Assembly (NCBI GenBank): GCA_016780825.1
Contig: JADHLF010000009.1
Location: 1 to 61,424, forward strand
DNA length: 61,424 nucleotides
From: Planktomarina sp.
Lineage (GTDB): Bacteria > Pseudomonadota > Alphaproteobacteria > Rhodobacterales > Rhodobacteraceae
Reading direction: 5' to 3'
The notes under the pieces are model-generated. The model worked only from the letters and a program-made list of their open reading frames with translations, made no database searches and was not told the origin of the DNA. Of this stretch, positions 18,885 through 26,713 are shown in pieces. The translations under genes were made by a program, and so were the position numbers. Position 1 is the first letter of the stretch. The number at the start of each line of letters is the position of its first letter.

Positions 18885-19475
18885 ATGCGTGCTCTGATTG
18901 TGGTTGACGTTCAAAACGACTTTTGTCCGGGGGGCGCATTGGCGGTTGCGGGCGGTGATGAGATTGTGGAGCAAATTAACAATCGCATGGCTGATTTTGA
19001 CGCGGTGATCCTCACCCAAGATTGGCACCCTGCGGGCCATTCCTCCTTTGCCAGCTTCCATAAGGCCGATGTGTTTTCCAACATTGAAATGCCCTATGGT
19101 CCCCAAGTGCTTTGGCCAGATCACTGCGTGCAGGGCAGCCTTGGCGCTGCTTTTCACAAAGATTTGGCCACGGATCGCGCTGAATTGATTCTGCGCAAGG
19201 GCTATCGTTTAGGCATCGACAGCTATTCTGCTTTCTTTGAAAACGACCGCTCCACAGCGACCGGGCTTGAAGGGTATCTCAACACCCGCGGGGTTCAGGA
19301 TGTGACCTTTGTCGGATTGGCGACGGATTATTGTGTCGCCTATTCTGCACTGGATGCGGCGCGGCTGGGCTTCGCGGTCAGCGTCGATACCGCCCTATGC
19401 CGCGCCATTGATATGGGTGGATCGCTGGACCAAGCACGGCGCGACATGGCCGCAGCGAAAGTGAGCCTTCTGTAA
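18885..19475 (+). CDS. pncA: nicotinamidase
   Basis: Hydrolyses nicotinamide to nicotinate in NAD salvage. The 196-residue isochorismatase-fold protein shows the Asp of the catalytic triad in VVDVQNDFCPGGAL (residue about 8), the metal-site segment LTQDWHPAGHSSF, and the nucleophilic Cys in GLATDYCVAYSAL. Its TAA shares one base with the pncB ATG (TAATG), so the two salvage steps are translationally coupled. Confidence 0.96.
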   Translation: MRALIVVDVQNDFCPGGALAVAGGDEIVEQINNRMADFDAVILTQDWHPAGHSSFASFHKADVFSNIEMPYGPQVLWPDHCVQGSLGAAFHKDLATDRAELILRKGYRLGIDSYSAFFENDRSTATGLEGYLNTRGVQDVTFVGLATDYCVAYSALDAARLGFAVSVDTALCRAIDMGGSLDQARRDMAAAKVSLL

Positions 19476-20767
19476 TGGTAGATATCGCCACCCGAGTGTG
19501 GAATCACAAATGGAAAATTGACCCGATCGTGCGATCGTTAATCGACAATGATTTCTATAAATTATTGATGTGCCAATCGGTGCTCCGAAATCACCCAAAA
19601 ACGGAGGTGACCTTTAGTTTGATCAATCGCTCAAGCGACATTCGCTTGGCAGAATTGATTGATGAGGGGGAGCTGCGCGAACAATTGGATCATGTGCGCT
19701 CTTTGTCTCTGTCGCGTGGCGAAAGCACATGGATGCGCGGCAATACATTCTATGGCAAACGCCAGATGTTTACGCCCGAGTTTATGGATTGGTTCGAGGC
19801 GCTCAGATTGCCTGACTATCACCTTGAGAAACGTGATGGGCAATATGAGCTGACATTTCAAGGCAGTTGGCCCGAGGTGATGTTGTGGGAAATTCCTGCT
19901 TTGGCGGTTCTTATGGAGCTGCGTGGTCGCGCGGTGTTGCGAGACATGCGCCGCTTTGAGATTCAAATTCTCTATGCCCGCGCCATGGCCAAGCTCTGGG
20001 AAAAAATTGAGACTCTGCGCGACATTGACGACTTGCGCCTTGCGGATTTTGGCACGCGCAGGCGCCATTCCTTTTTGTGGCAAGATTGGGCTGTGCAGGC
20101 CATGACAGAAGGATTGGGAGACAAATTCATTGGCACATCCAATTGTTTGATCGCCAAAAATCGTGATCTGGCCGCGATTGGGACCAATGCGCATGAGCTG
20201 CCGATGATCTACTCTGCTCTGGCGGTTGATGATCAAGCCCTGCGCCAGGCGCCTTATAACGTACTTTCTGATTGGCATGAGGAGCATGATGGAAATCTGC
20301 GCATCATCTTGCCCGATACCTATGGCACAGAAGGGTTTTTAGACAATGCACCAGATTGGCTGGCCACATGGACGGGGATGCGCATTGATTCCGGTGATCC
20401 CATTCAAGGGGCAGAACATGCGATCAAATGGTGGAAAAGCCGCAATGAAGATCCCAGTCAAAAACTACTGATTTTTTCCGATGGTTTGGACGTGGAGAAA
20501 ATCGCCGAGCTGCATCGATTGTTCGCTGGACGGGTCAGAGTCTCTTTTGGTTGGGGCACGCTGCTCACCAATGACTTCCGCGGACTGGTGCCAAATGACG
20601 CGTTGAAACCATTCTCCTTGGTCTGCAAAGCCGTGTCCGCCAACGGCAGGCCGACGGTGAAATTATCTGACAATCCCAACAAGGCCATGGGTCCAGCAGA
20701 TGAAATTGCCCGCTATAAGCGGGTGTTCGGAGTTGGGCGGCAAAACGCACAAAGCGTCATCGTTTAA
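19475..20767 (+). CDS. pncB: nicotinate phosphoribosyltransferase
   Basis: Converts nicotinate and PRPP to nicotinate mononucleotide, directly after PncA in the Preiss-Handler route. The 430-residue protein has the usual NAPRTase landmarks: DNDFYKLLMCQSV near the N-terminus, the catalytic-His region GTRRRHSFLWQ, and RIDSGDP / FGWGTLLTND in the phosphate-binding region. Its TAA stop shares TTAA with the stop of the convergent kinase gene, so the two genes overlap by 4 bases with no terminator between. Confidence 0.97.
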   Translation: MVDIATRVWNHKWKIDPIVRSLIDNDFYKLLMCQSVLRNHPKTEVTFSLINRSSDIRLAELIDEGELREQLDHVRSLSLSRGESTWMRGNTFYGKRQMFTPEFMDWFEALRLPDYHLEKRDGQYELTFQGSWPEVMLWEIPALAVLMELRGRAVLRDMRRFEIQILYARAMAKLWEKIETLRDIDDLRLADFGTRRRHSFLWQDWAVQAMTEGLGDKFIGTSNCLIAKNRDLAAIGTNAHELPMIYSALAVDDQALRQAPYNVLSDWHEEHDGNLRIILPDTYGTEGFLDNAPDWLATWTGMRIDSGDPIQGAEHAIKWWKSRNEDPSQKLLIFSDGLDVEKIAELHRLFAGRVRVSFGWGTLLTNDFRGLVPNDALKPFSLVCKAVSANGRPTVKLSDNPNKAMGPADEIARYKRVFGVGRQNAQSVIV

Positions 20768-21696
20768 GCTGTTGTCAGCCATTGATGTGCCAAATGCAGC
20801 GCGCGTTCTGCGTAGCGCCTTTGGACAGGGCTTTTCTTCGGTTGCCGTGCGATCACCCATCCGCAAGAGGCAAGCCCTCGCAACATAAGGAAAAATTTGA
20901 TATCATCTATCGATGGGGCATTGCGGAGTGTTCCATAGCCCTCTGCAACGGCGGCGATCAGATCGTTCAAATGCCCGGTGGCGTAATGTTGCGACAGACA
21001 GACCCCAAGATCGTAACCGCGATAGCCAAATCCCGCGTCATCAAAATCAATCAGCGTCAGCCCTGACTGTGTTTGAAAGACATTTTCTTGTAGGGCATCC
21101 GCATGAATCAACCCAAAATCTGCGCCCTTCATGGCGTTTAAATGCGCGTGAGCGGTCTGCCGGGTATAGACCATGAACTTTTTCTCACTGGCTGATAGGG
21201 ATGGATTGTCCCAAAATCGACCCCAAAAGGGGGATTTCCCAAGCAGACCCGGCAGATCCCAGGCGGCGCGTGTGAGATCGTCCGTCTTTATGCGATCGCA
21301 GGTGTTATGCAGCTTGGCCAAGAGGTTGCCCAATTGGTGATAAAGATCACAATGGGCGGCGACATCCGTATCAACGGAGCTGTCCACAGCTCCAATCGGC
21401 GCGCCCTCCACCCAGGAAATCACAGAGACAAAGCGTCCATCTTCCGCTTGCGCCAGTAAGGATCCATCCGCCTGCGCGAGGGGTTTGGGACAGGCAAAAC
21501 CCGCCTCCGCCAACCGCAGCGTCCAGCGCAATTCTGACAAGATTGCCGCTTCACTTTGGTATCCCGCCCGATGCAGGCGCAGCGCCATCGGAGTGCCGTC
21601 GCGCAGGATCTTATACACTGCGTTTTCCCGCTCGGCGATCAACTCTATCGGACCATTCGCGCCCCATTGGGCGGCTATTGCAGGAAGATCATTCAT
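20764..21696 (-). CDS. APH-family small-molecule kinase (hydroxylysine/homoserine kinase-like)
   Basis: A 310-residue aminoglycoside-phosphotransferase-fold kinase. The catalytic loop is HADALQENVF (HxDxxxxN pattern) and the metal-binding motif is LIDFDDAG. The N-terminal half has a typical nucleotide-binding lobe (YKILRDGTPMALRLHRAGY). Its ATG overlaps the stop of the adjacent class III aminotransferase-like gene by 4 bases. That partner resembles phospho-lyases acting on phosphoethanolamine or phosphohydroxylysine. In animals the corresponding APH-fold enzyme is hydroxylysine kinase, so a kinase/phospho-lyase pathway is a reasonable inference. The substrate is not proven; it is unlikely to be an antibiotic-resistance gene. 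Confidence 0.8.
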   Translation of the reverse strand: MNDLPAIAAQWGANGPIELIAERENAVYKILRDGTPMALRLHRAGYQSEAAILSELRWTLRLAEAGFACPKPLAQADGSLLAQAEDGRFVSVISWVEGAPIGAVDSSVDTDVAAHCDLYHQLGNLLAKLHNTCDRIKTDDLTRAAWDLPGLLGKSPFWGRFWDNPSLSASEKKFMVYTRQTAHAHLNAMKGADFGLIHADALQENVFQTQSGLTLIDFDDAGFGYRGYDLGVCLSQHYATGHLNDLIAAVAEGYGTLRNAPSIDDIKFFLMLRGLASCGWVIARQPKKSPVQRRYAERALHLAHQWLTTA

Positions 21697-22949
21697 GCCT
21701 TGAAGGCGGCCTGTAGGATGTCACAGGCCATGGAAACATTCTCATTGGAAAAGGGCATGGGCGGACGCAGTTTCAAAATATTGCGATTGCGCCCAGTGCG
21801 CCCCATCAACAAACCATGATTGCGTGCGTATTCGACCACATGGGCGGCTAAGGCTTCATCGGCCACACCATGCGTTTCCAATTCCAAAGCGAGAAACAAG
21901 CCACGTCCGCGACGGCTGGCGATGCTGGGGTGGTCAATCGAGTGCAGCTCACGCAAAAAAACAGCACCGATATTTTTGGCGTGCGCCACCAAATTATCCT
22001 GTTCAATGACATCCAAAGTGGCCGCAGCGGCGGCGCAGCTTACTGGATTGCCACCAAAGGTGTTGAAATAGCCAAAGGCGTTGCGAAATTCAGCCATGAC
22101 GGCCTGGCGTGCGACCACTGCCGCAACCGGATGCCCGTTGGCCATAGGTTTGCCCAATGTCACAACATCAGGTGACAAGCCAAGCCATTCATGGCCCCAC
22201 CATGTCTCACCGCCTCGGCCAAACCCAGGCTGCACCTCATCTGCGATCAACAGCCCCCCGGCGGCTTTGACCACTTGCTCGGCGGGCTTCATGAAATTCT
22301 GCGGCAAATCTGGCAGGCCCTCATTGGCGAAGGTTGGGCAAAATAGAAAACCCGAGAACCCATGGCCAGTGGCCTCAAGGTCATCAATGGCGGTTTGCAG
22401 CTCCCGTGCAAAGGCCGCGGCCTGGCCATCGGCCGTACCGCCAACTGGGCGCAGGGTGTCCGGCGCAGGGATGCGGCGGATGTGGCTGGCATAGCCTCCG
22501 ATGGGGGGCTTGCGCGAGGAGAGCTGCGACACGGCCATCGTATTGCCGTGGTAGGTATTATCTGTGGCAATGATGCCCGTTTTCCCTGTCACAGCTTGGG
22601 CCATGCGCAGGGCAATGTCATTGGCCTCTGATCCGCTGCACACCATGATGACCTGAGTCAATTGCACTTGAAACTTGGCGGTAAGCCGCTCGCAATACTC
22701 CACAATTCCCGTGTGCAAATAGCGGGTGTGGGTGTTCAGCTGAGCGGCCTGTGCGGCGATGGCTGAGACGACATGGGGGTGACAGTGGCCGACATGCGGC
22801 ACGTTGTTGTAGCAATCGAGATATTTACGCCCGTCTGCATCCCACACCCAAACACCGTCACCTTTGACCAAATGCACTGGGGTTTCATAAAAAGTGGGCA
22901 CATTTGGCCCCAAGACTGCGGCACGCCGCGCCGCCAGATCACTCGACAT
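21693..22949 (-). CDS. PLP-dependent class III enzyme, phospho-lyase-like (AGXT2L family)
   Basis: A 418-residue fold-type I PLP enzyme. The cofactor Lys is in TLGKPMANGHPVAAV (about residue 267), preceded by LIADEVQPGFGRGG with its Asp. The segments YLDCYNNVPHVGHCHPHVV, YFNTFGGNPVSCA and ILKLRPPMPFSNEN closely resemble my memory of the ethanolamine-phosphate and phosphohydroxylysine phospho-lyases (AGXT2L1/2) rather than ordinary omega-aminotransferases. Such enzymes eliminate phosphate and ammonia to give an aldehyde. It overlaps arfB by 11 bases upstream and the APH-type kinase by 4 bases downstream, so kinase and lyase are co-translated. A simple aminotransferase remains the alternative. 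Confidence 0.85.
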   Translation of the reverse strand: MSSDLAARRAAVLGPNVPTFYETPVHLVKGDGVWVWDADGRKYLDCYNNVPHVGHCHPHVVSAIAAQAAQLNTHTRYLHTGIVEYCERLTAKFQVQLTQVIMVCSGSEANDIALRMAQAVTGKTGIIATDNTYHGNTMAVSQLSSRKPPIGGYASHIRRIPAPDTLRPVGGTADGQAAAFARELQTAIDDLEATGHGFSGFLFCPTFANEGLPDLPQNFMKPAEQVVKAAGGLLIADEVQPGFGRGGETWWGHEWLGLSPDVVTLGKPMANGHPVAAVVARQAVMAEFRNAFGYFNTFGGNPVSCAAAAATLDVIEQDNLVAHAKNIGAVFLRELHSIDHPSIASRRGRGLFLALELETHGVADEALAAHVVEYARNHGLLMGRTGRNRNILKLRPPMPFSNENVSMACDILQAAFKA

Positions 22950-23361
22950 CTTTTACCTTTCCGCGCAGAGATTTGACAACGCCACGCTGAACTTTTCCTG
23001 CCAGTCGGCGCTTTTGTGATCCGAGTGTGGGGCGAGTGGCGATCCTGCGCTTTGGCGTCATCAAAGCCTGAAGGATCAGCTCTTTCAAGCGCTCTTTTGC
23101 AATCTCGCGGTTGCGCGCCTGTGAGCGGGTGTCTTCGACCCGAAAAATAATGGCCCCATCGGAGGTCCATTTGCGGCCGGCCAATTTTTTGAGTCGGGTT
23201 TTCACCGGGCCCGAGAGGTTTTGGCAGCGGGCCGCTTCGAAGCGCAATTCGACTGCGGTAGACACTTTATTGACGTTCTGTCCTCCCGGTCCCTGCGCTC
23301 GGGTGAAACTTTCGGTCAGCTCCCAATCGTGAATTATTATTTCATCATTAATTTGCAACAT
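22939..23361 (-). CDS. arfB: alternative ribosome-rescue factor ArfB (YaeJ)
   Basis: Peptidyl-tRNA hydrolase that releases nascent chains from ribosomes stalled at mRNA ends, a backup to tmRNA. The catalytic GGQ is in RAQGPGGQNVNKVST (residues about 23-37), and the C-terminal tail is long and basic (PKRRIATRPTLGSQKRRLAGKVQRG), as needed to enter the empty mRNA channel. Length is 140 residues from the ATG at 23361; a TTG at 23379 is possible but lies next to the terminator. No clear Shine-Dalgarno precedes the ATG. Just upstream lie a terminator (23383-23409) and a short ORF with an extreme ribosome-binding site, suggesting attenuation of this gene. Confidence 0.93.
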   Translation of the reverse strand: MLQINDEIIIHDWELTESFTRAQGPGGQNVNKVSTAVELRFEAARCQNLSGPVKTRLKKLAGRKWTSDGAIIFRVEDTRSQARNREIAKERLKELILQALMTPKRRIATRPTLGSQKRRLAGKVQRGVVKSLRGKVKDVE

Positions 23362-23382
23362 GCGGTGACTATGCCACAAAGG

Positions 23383-23409
23383 AAAAGGGCCGCCTAGATA
23401 GGACGGCCC
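23383..23409 (-). terminator. terminator/attenuator hairpin before arfB
   Basis: On the minus strand, GGGCCGTCCTA (23409-23399) pairs with TAGGCGGCCC (23396-23387) with one bulged T, followed by TTTT. It ends about 22 bases before the arfB ATG. The left arm can alternatively pair (7 bp, one G-U) with ACGGTCC at 23447-23441, an antiterminator-like option. Confidence 0.75.
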
Positions 23410-23440
23410 TTCGAAAGTTGTGCGGAGGGCGGGTCGTTTA

Positions 23441-23447
23441 GGACCGT
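23441..23447 (-). promoter_or_regulatory. possible antiterminator arm
   Basis: ACGGTCC on the minus strand is complementary, allowing one G-U pair, to GGGCCGT (23409-23403), the left arm of the terminator before arfB. The same bases can instead form a small GGTC/GACC hairpin (23444-23431). The alternatives are mutually exclusive, as in attenuators. Prediction by eye only. Confidence 0.4.
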
Positions 23448-23483
23448 TTGCCCAAGCTTGGCGTTAAAACTCCAAGGGTTGCC

Positions 23484-23540
23484 TTAGAAATTTGCCTCCA
23501 AACCTGTTACGACTCCATTCTCCAATACCTTTCTCGACAC
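23484..23540 (-). CDS. 18-codon leader ORF with extreme Shine-Dalgarno
   Basis: On the minus strand a GTG at 23540 opens an 18-codon ORF (MSRKVLENGVVTGLEANF) ending in TAA at 23484. It is too short for normal gene prediction. The reason to list it is its initiation region: GAAAGGAGGTGATCCAG (23556-23540) is a 17-base perfect complement of the 3' end of alphaproteobacterial 16S rRNA, with GGAGG seven bases before the GTG. It lies downstream of the queuosine transporter (stop at 23600) and upstream of a terminator and arfB, the position of an attenuator leader peptide. No relative is known to me. It could also be an untranslated RNA element. Confidence 0.45.
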   Translation of the reverse strand: MSRKVLENGVVTGLEANF

Positions 23541-23567
23541 TGGATCACCTCCTTTCAGTTGCTACAT

Positions 23568-23576
23568 TTATCCACA
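23568..23576 (+). promoter_or_regulatory. consensus DnaA box (TTATCCACA)
   Basis: A perfect match to the strict 9-base DnaA box, in the non-coding gap upstream of the arfB leader ORF. A second perfect copy at 53135-53143 is inside pmbA. About 0.5 copies would be expected by chance in the window on both strands, so a single intergenic copy is only suggestive of DnaA-responsive transcription. Confidence 0.35.
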
Positions 23577-23599
23577 GCCTGACAGAGAGGGACACAAAG

Positions 23600-24244
23600 T
23601 CAATGATTTTTTGTCCCACGCGCCACAAGATATAGAACAACGAAGCGGAAGGGCACCAAAGCGATGAGGGCCAAAGACAGTTTCACCAGCCAATCTGCAA
23701 CGGCCAGAGAAGCCCAAAGCGGCATCTCAATACCCGCTCCGAGTAGCGGCACAGCGCCCTGTGCCCAGTCTGGAATATTGCCAGTTTCGAGCCCGTTAAA
23801 GGTGGCGGAGAAGGCGATGCTGAAAAAGAGGAAGGTATCGACAGCGCTGCCGATCAGTGTTGAGGCCAGAGGGGCTTGCCACCATGTGCCATGTCGCAAG
23901 CGGTCGAAGATTTGAACGTCCAGCAATTGGGCCACCAGAAACGCGGTGCCCGATCCCAAAGCCACGCGCAGCGTCACCGCTGGGAACCCGTAGCCATCCC
24001 CTTGCAGCATGACTTGCGTGCCAATGAGTGAACACAGAACGCCAGCGGCAAAGCCGGCAAAGACCACGCGGCGCGCGGCAGCAACACCGTAGACCCGGTT
24101 CATCACATCTGTGACGAGAAAGGCGATGGGATAGGTGAAGGCACCCCAGGTCAGCCAGTCTCCAAGAAGAAACTGCACCAAGATGTTGGAGGCCACAACG
24201 ACGGCAGCCATGGCAAGAATGCCTGGAAGATAGAGAGTTTTCAT
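23600..24244 (-). CDS. queuosine-precursor transporter (YhhQ/VUT family)
   Basis: A 214-residue membrane protein with about six hydrophobic segments, matching the vitamin-uptake-like YhhQ family that imports queuosine precursors (preQ0/preQ1). Telling segments are FTYPIAFLVTDVMNRVYG near residue 38 and LIGSAVDTFLFFSIAF in the second half. The ATG at 24244 (MKTLYLPGI) has CGGAAC upstream; the frame extends further but without family resemblance. It is followed on the same strand by the arfB leader region. No queuosine riboswitch was recognised in front of it. Confidence 0.9.
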   Translation of the reverse strand: MKTLYLPGILAMAAVVVASNILVQFLLGDWLTWGAFTYPIAFLVTDVMNRVYGVAAARRVVFAGFAAGVLCSLIGTQVMLQGDGYGFPAVTLRVALGSGTAFLVAQLLDVQIFDRLRHGTWWQAPLASTLIGSAVDTFLFFSIAFSATFNGLETGNIPDWAQGAVPLLGAGIEMPLWASLAVADWLVKLSLALIALVPFRFVVLYLVARGTKNH

Positions 24245-24351
24245 ATTTTTGTTCCGTTTTTTAGCCAAGGTAGCGGCGACTTGGTCAGATTTGACGTGTT
24301 CGGATACGAGCCCATAGGACATATTGCAAGCGATTTCCGTACAGCGGGCCC

Positions 24352-25272
24352 TCAGAGGTTCGACAAAACCGCGCTGCATTGCTTGGGCAATGCCGCCAAG
24401 GTGATCGGCGGCTTGGGTTTGCGCGGCTTGGCGTTCGGGTCAGGCGGCGGGGGATTTAAGATGCGTTTGACCCATCCGGCCGCTTCCTTGCACCCATCAC
24501 CGGGCGGTGGTGGGGCTTGGTCGATGCAATTCTCCTGGCCTTCTGGGCATTTTAGGCGGACGTGGAAATGATAGTGATGTCCATACCAAGGACGAATTTT
24601 GCGCAGCCAGTCGCGGTCGCCGGTTGCTGAATTGCACATGGCGACCTTGGCGCCTGGGAAAATGAATATGCGCGCCACTCTTGGATCTGACGCGGCCAAT
24701 TTGAGCACGGTTTCGTGGTCTTTGGTCCAGCGATCATTGGTATAAGCGCCCGAGGCCCGCCGCATGGATAGAGAGGAAATTTCCTCCCGCTCTGCCTGAG
24801 TTAAAACGCGATCCGTTTTTGGCCGCAGCCATATATCCGCGTCTAGGCCAATTTGGTGACTGGCATGGCCTGACAGCATCGGCCCGCCGCGTGGTTGAGA
24901 AATATCGCCAATGTAAAGACCTGACCAAGACGTGTTCTGGGCCACTTTGCGCGAGAGATCTTGTAGGTAGTCAATGGTTATAGGCTGTCCCCAATTTCGG
25001 TTTCGAGAGAGACGCATGGCCTGCCATGTCGGGCCAGTTTCTGGCAGGGTGGCCCCGCCGGCCAAACAGCCCTGAGCGTAGCTTCCAAAGGATTCGGCTG
25101 CATGTTTTGATCCGATCTCAGCCGCACCGAAAAGGGTTTTTGCCGCCACGGTTAAGCGCGAATCAGGTCGCGCTTGCGGGCGGTTAGATTGCGATTGTGC
25201 CTGAAGCGAAAAGGGCAGGCAGGTTGCCAAGAGCACCAGTGCAAGAAAATATCTGACGACAATCGGTCCCAC
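24352..25272 (-). CDS. mepA: penicillin-insensitive murein endopeptidase MepA
   Basis: Periplasmic zinc LAS-type endopeptidase that cuts D-Ala-mDAP cross-links of peptidoglycan. It has a signal peptide (hydrophobic residues about 8-22, cleavage near LQAQ), the zinc motif GHASHQIGLDADIW with His and Asp ligands, and the second zinc/catalytic motif YGHHYHFHVRL. The C-terminal 60 residues are Pro-rich with a Cys. Length is 306 residues. It starts at GTG 25272, two bases after the stop of the upstream transporter gene and with GGAGA about ten bases before, so the two form an operon. Confidence 0.94.
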   Translation of the reverse strand: MGPIVVRYFLALVLLATCLPFSLQAQSQSNRPQARPDSRLTVAAKTLFGAAEIGSKHAAESFGSYAQGCLAGGATLPETGPTWQAMRLSRNRNWGQPITIDYLQDLSRKVAQNTSWSGLYIGDISQPRGGPMLSGHASHQIGLDADIWLRPKTDRVLTQAEREEISSLSMRRASGAYTNDRWTKDHETVLKLAASDPRVARIFIFPGAKVAMCNSATGDRDWLRKIRPWYGHHYHFHVRLKCPEGQENCIDQAPPPPGDGCKEAAGWVKRILNPPPPDPNAKPRKPKPPITLAALPKQCSAVLSNL

Positions 25273-25274
25273 TT

Positions 25275-26654
25275 CTATTGATCTCCATTTGGGTTCACCC
25301 AGCGCAGCAGAAGCATCCCCAAGATGAACAGTCCCATAACGGGAGCAAAGCCCAGGCGAGCATCATTAAGCAAGTAGGTAAACAAACCGATAAGAAGCGG
25401 AGCCAAAAACGCAGTGGCTTTCCCGGCGAGGGCAAATAGACCAAAGGCTTCGGTTGGACGGTCAGGATTGGTATGGCGCACCATCATGGAGCGGCTGGCG
25501 GCATAGATCCCTCCGCCGGATCCACCAATGGCCGCACCGCAGATGTAGAAAATGATATCGGGCAGTGCGGAGCCTTCTGGCAAGGCCAGACCAAAAAAGC
25601 TGTCTTTGGACATGCCAATGATGCAAAGTGAGACAACGATCAGCACATAGATGTGGAAGTAAATCACGGGTAATGGCCCCAGCTTTCGATCGTATTTGCC
25701 CGAGATCCAGGTGACAAGTGCAGCGGAGAATCCGCCCAATATTCCAAAAACACCAAGTTGCGTTTGCCCCCAGCTCAGGACCAAAACCGCATAAACCCCG
25801 CCAAAGGCATAAAGCCCATTGAGAGCGTCGCGATAGAACATTTGCGCACCCATAAAGGCAAAGAGGCTGGGCCGCGTTACCATGTTTTTGAGCGTGTCTT
25901 TTAAGTCCCTAAGCGCGTGTTGCAGCCCGCCGAGGCGATTGGGGGTTTTGCCTTCTCGCACCCAAAGGAAAAATGGCAGCATAAAAATGAAAAACCAAAT
26001 CGCGATTAGGGGGCCGACCGCCCGCGTGCCTTCGCGGCTTTGGGCATCCAACCACCCCAAGCCGGGCTCCAAGCCGATGAGAAAGGTCTTGCCGCCTTCG
26101 TCAAAAAAGAAAAACAGCATGATAAACAGGCTGATGATACCGCCTGCATAGCCGAGGGCGGCGCCACTGCCTGAGATTTTTCCAACCTCCCGCCTGTTGC
26201 CGAGGCTGGGGAGGATGGCATTGGTGAATACAAGCGCGAGTTCAGCGGCAATGAAGGCGATGGAGAAGAAGATCAAAGAGGACCACATCGCAGATCCATC
26301 TGGCACCATGTACCAAAGCATCCAGGAGCAGATTACAAAGACTAAGGAGGAGGCCCAAATCCAAGGCATGCGCCGACCGGTACTATCGGCATAGGCGCCG
26401 GCAAGAATGCCTATGACCGCAACAATGAGGCCGGCGAGGGCTTGCCCCCAAGACCAGATTGACTGCGCAGTCGCCTTGGCGCTGGTGGGATCCAATCCGC
26501 TGGACAGATAATACTCTGCGGCCACCCCGGCGAAATAGGGTCCAAAGATGAAAGTCAAACCAAGGGTGTAAAAGGGTTGCGTGGCCCAGTCGAACATCAT
26601 CCAGCCGCGTACGCGTTTGATCAAAATGGCCTGCTCTGGTGTTGGTTTTGACAT
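25275..26654 (-). CDS. MFS transporter, UMF1/Atg22 family
   Basis: A 459-residue, 12-helix major facilitator of the UMF1 (Atg22-like) group. Family-like features include the N-terminal FDWATQPFYTLGLTFIFGPYF and the loop GAYADSTGRRMPWIW after the second helix. Fungal Atg22 exports amino acids from vacuoles; the bacterial substrates are largely unknown, and nothing here identifies one. It is first gene of a two-gene unit with mepA (two bases between them), which hints at peptidoglycan-derived peptides or sugars, but this is only contextual. Confidence 0.88.
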   Translation of the reverse strand: MSKPTPEQAILIKRVRGWMMFDWATQPFYTLGLTFIFGPYFAGVAAEYYLSSGLDPTSAKATAQSIWSWGQALAGLIVAVIGILAGAYADSTGRRMPWIWASSLVFVICSWMLWYMVPDGSAMWSSLIFFSIAFIAAELALVFTNAILPSLGNRREVGKISGSGAALGYAGGIISLFIMLFFFFDEGGKTFLIGLEPGLGWLDAQSREGTRAVGPLIAIWFFIFMLPFFLWVREGKTPNRLGGLQHALRDLKDTLKNMVTRPSLFAFMGAQMFYRDALNGLYAFGGVYAVLVLSWGQTQLGVFGILGGFSAALVTWISGKYDRKLGPLPVIYFHIYVLIVVSLCIIGMSKDSFFGLALPEGSALPDIIFYICGAAIGGSGGGIYAASRSMMVRHTNPDRPTEAFGLFALAGKATAFLAPLLIGLFTYLLNDARLGFAPVMGLFILGMLLLRWVNPNGDQ

Positions 26655-26713
26655 ATGGCGCCCCTAAAATTGTCTCAACTTTGGCTGAGAGACATGCTCA
26701 AAGCAAGGGTTTC

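Noticed and set aside
23400..23540. Programmed +1 frameshift (prfB-like) or stop readthrough extending the 18-codon ORF
   Set aside because: Open frames continue after the TAA, but the slip site TTC TAA is not a good +1 site and the internal GGAGG is at the wrong distance.
24245..24351. preQ1 riboswitch before the queuosine transporter
   Set aside because: No preQ1-I, -II or -III consensus could be matched in the leader.
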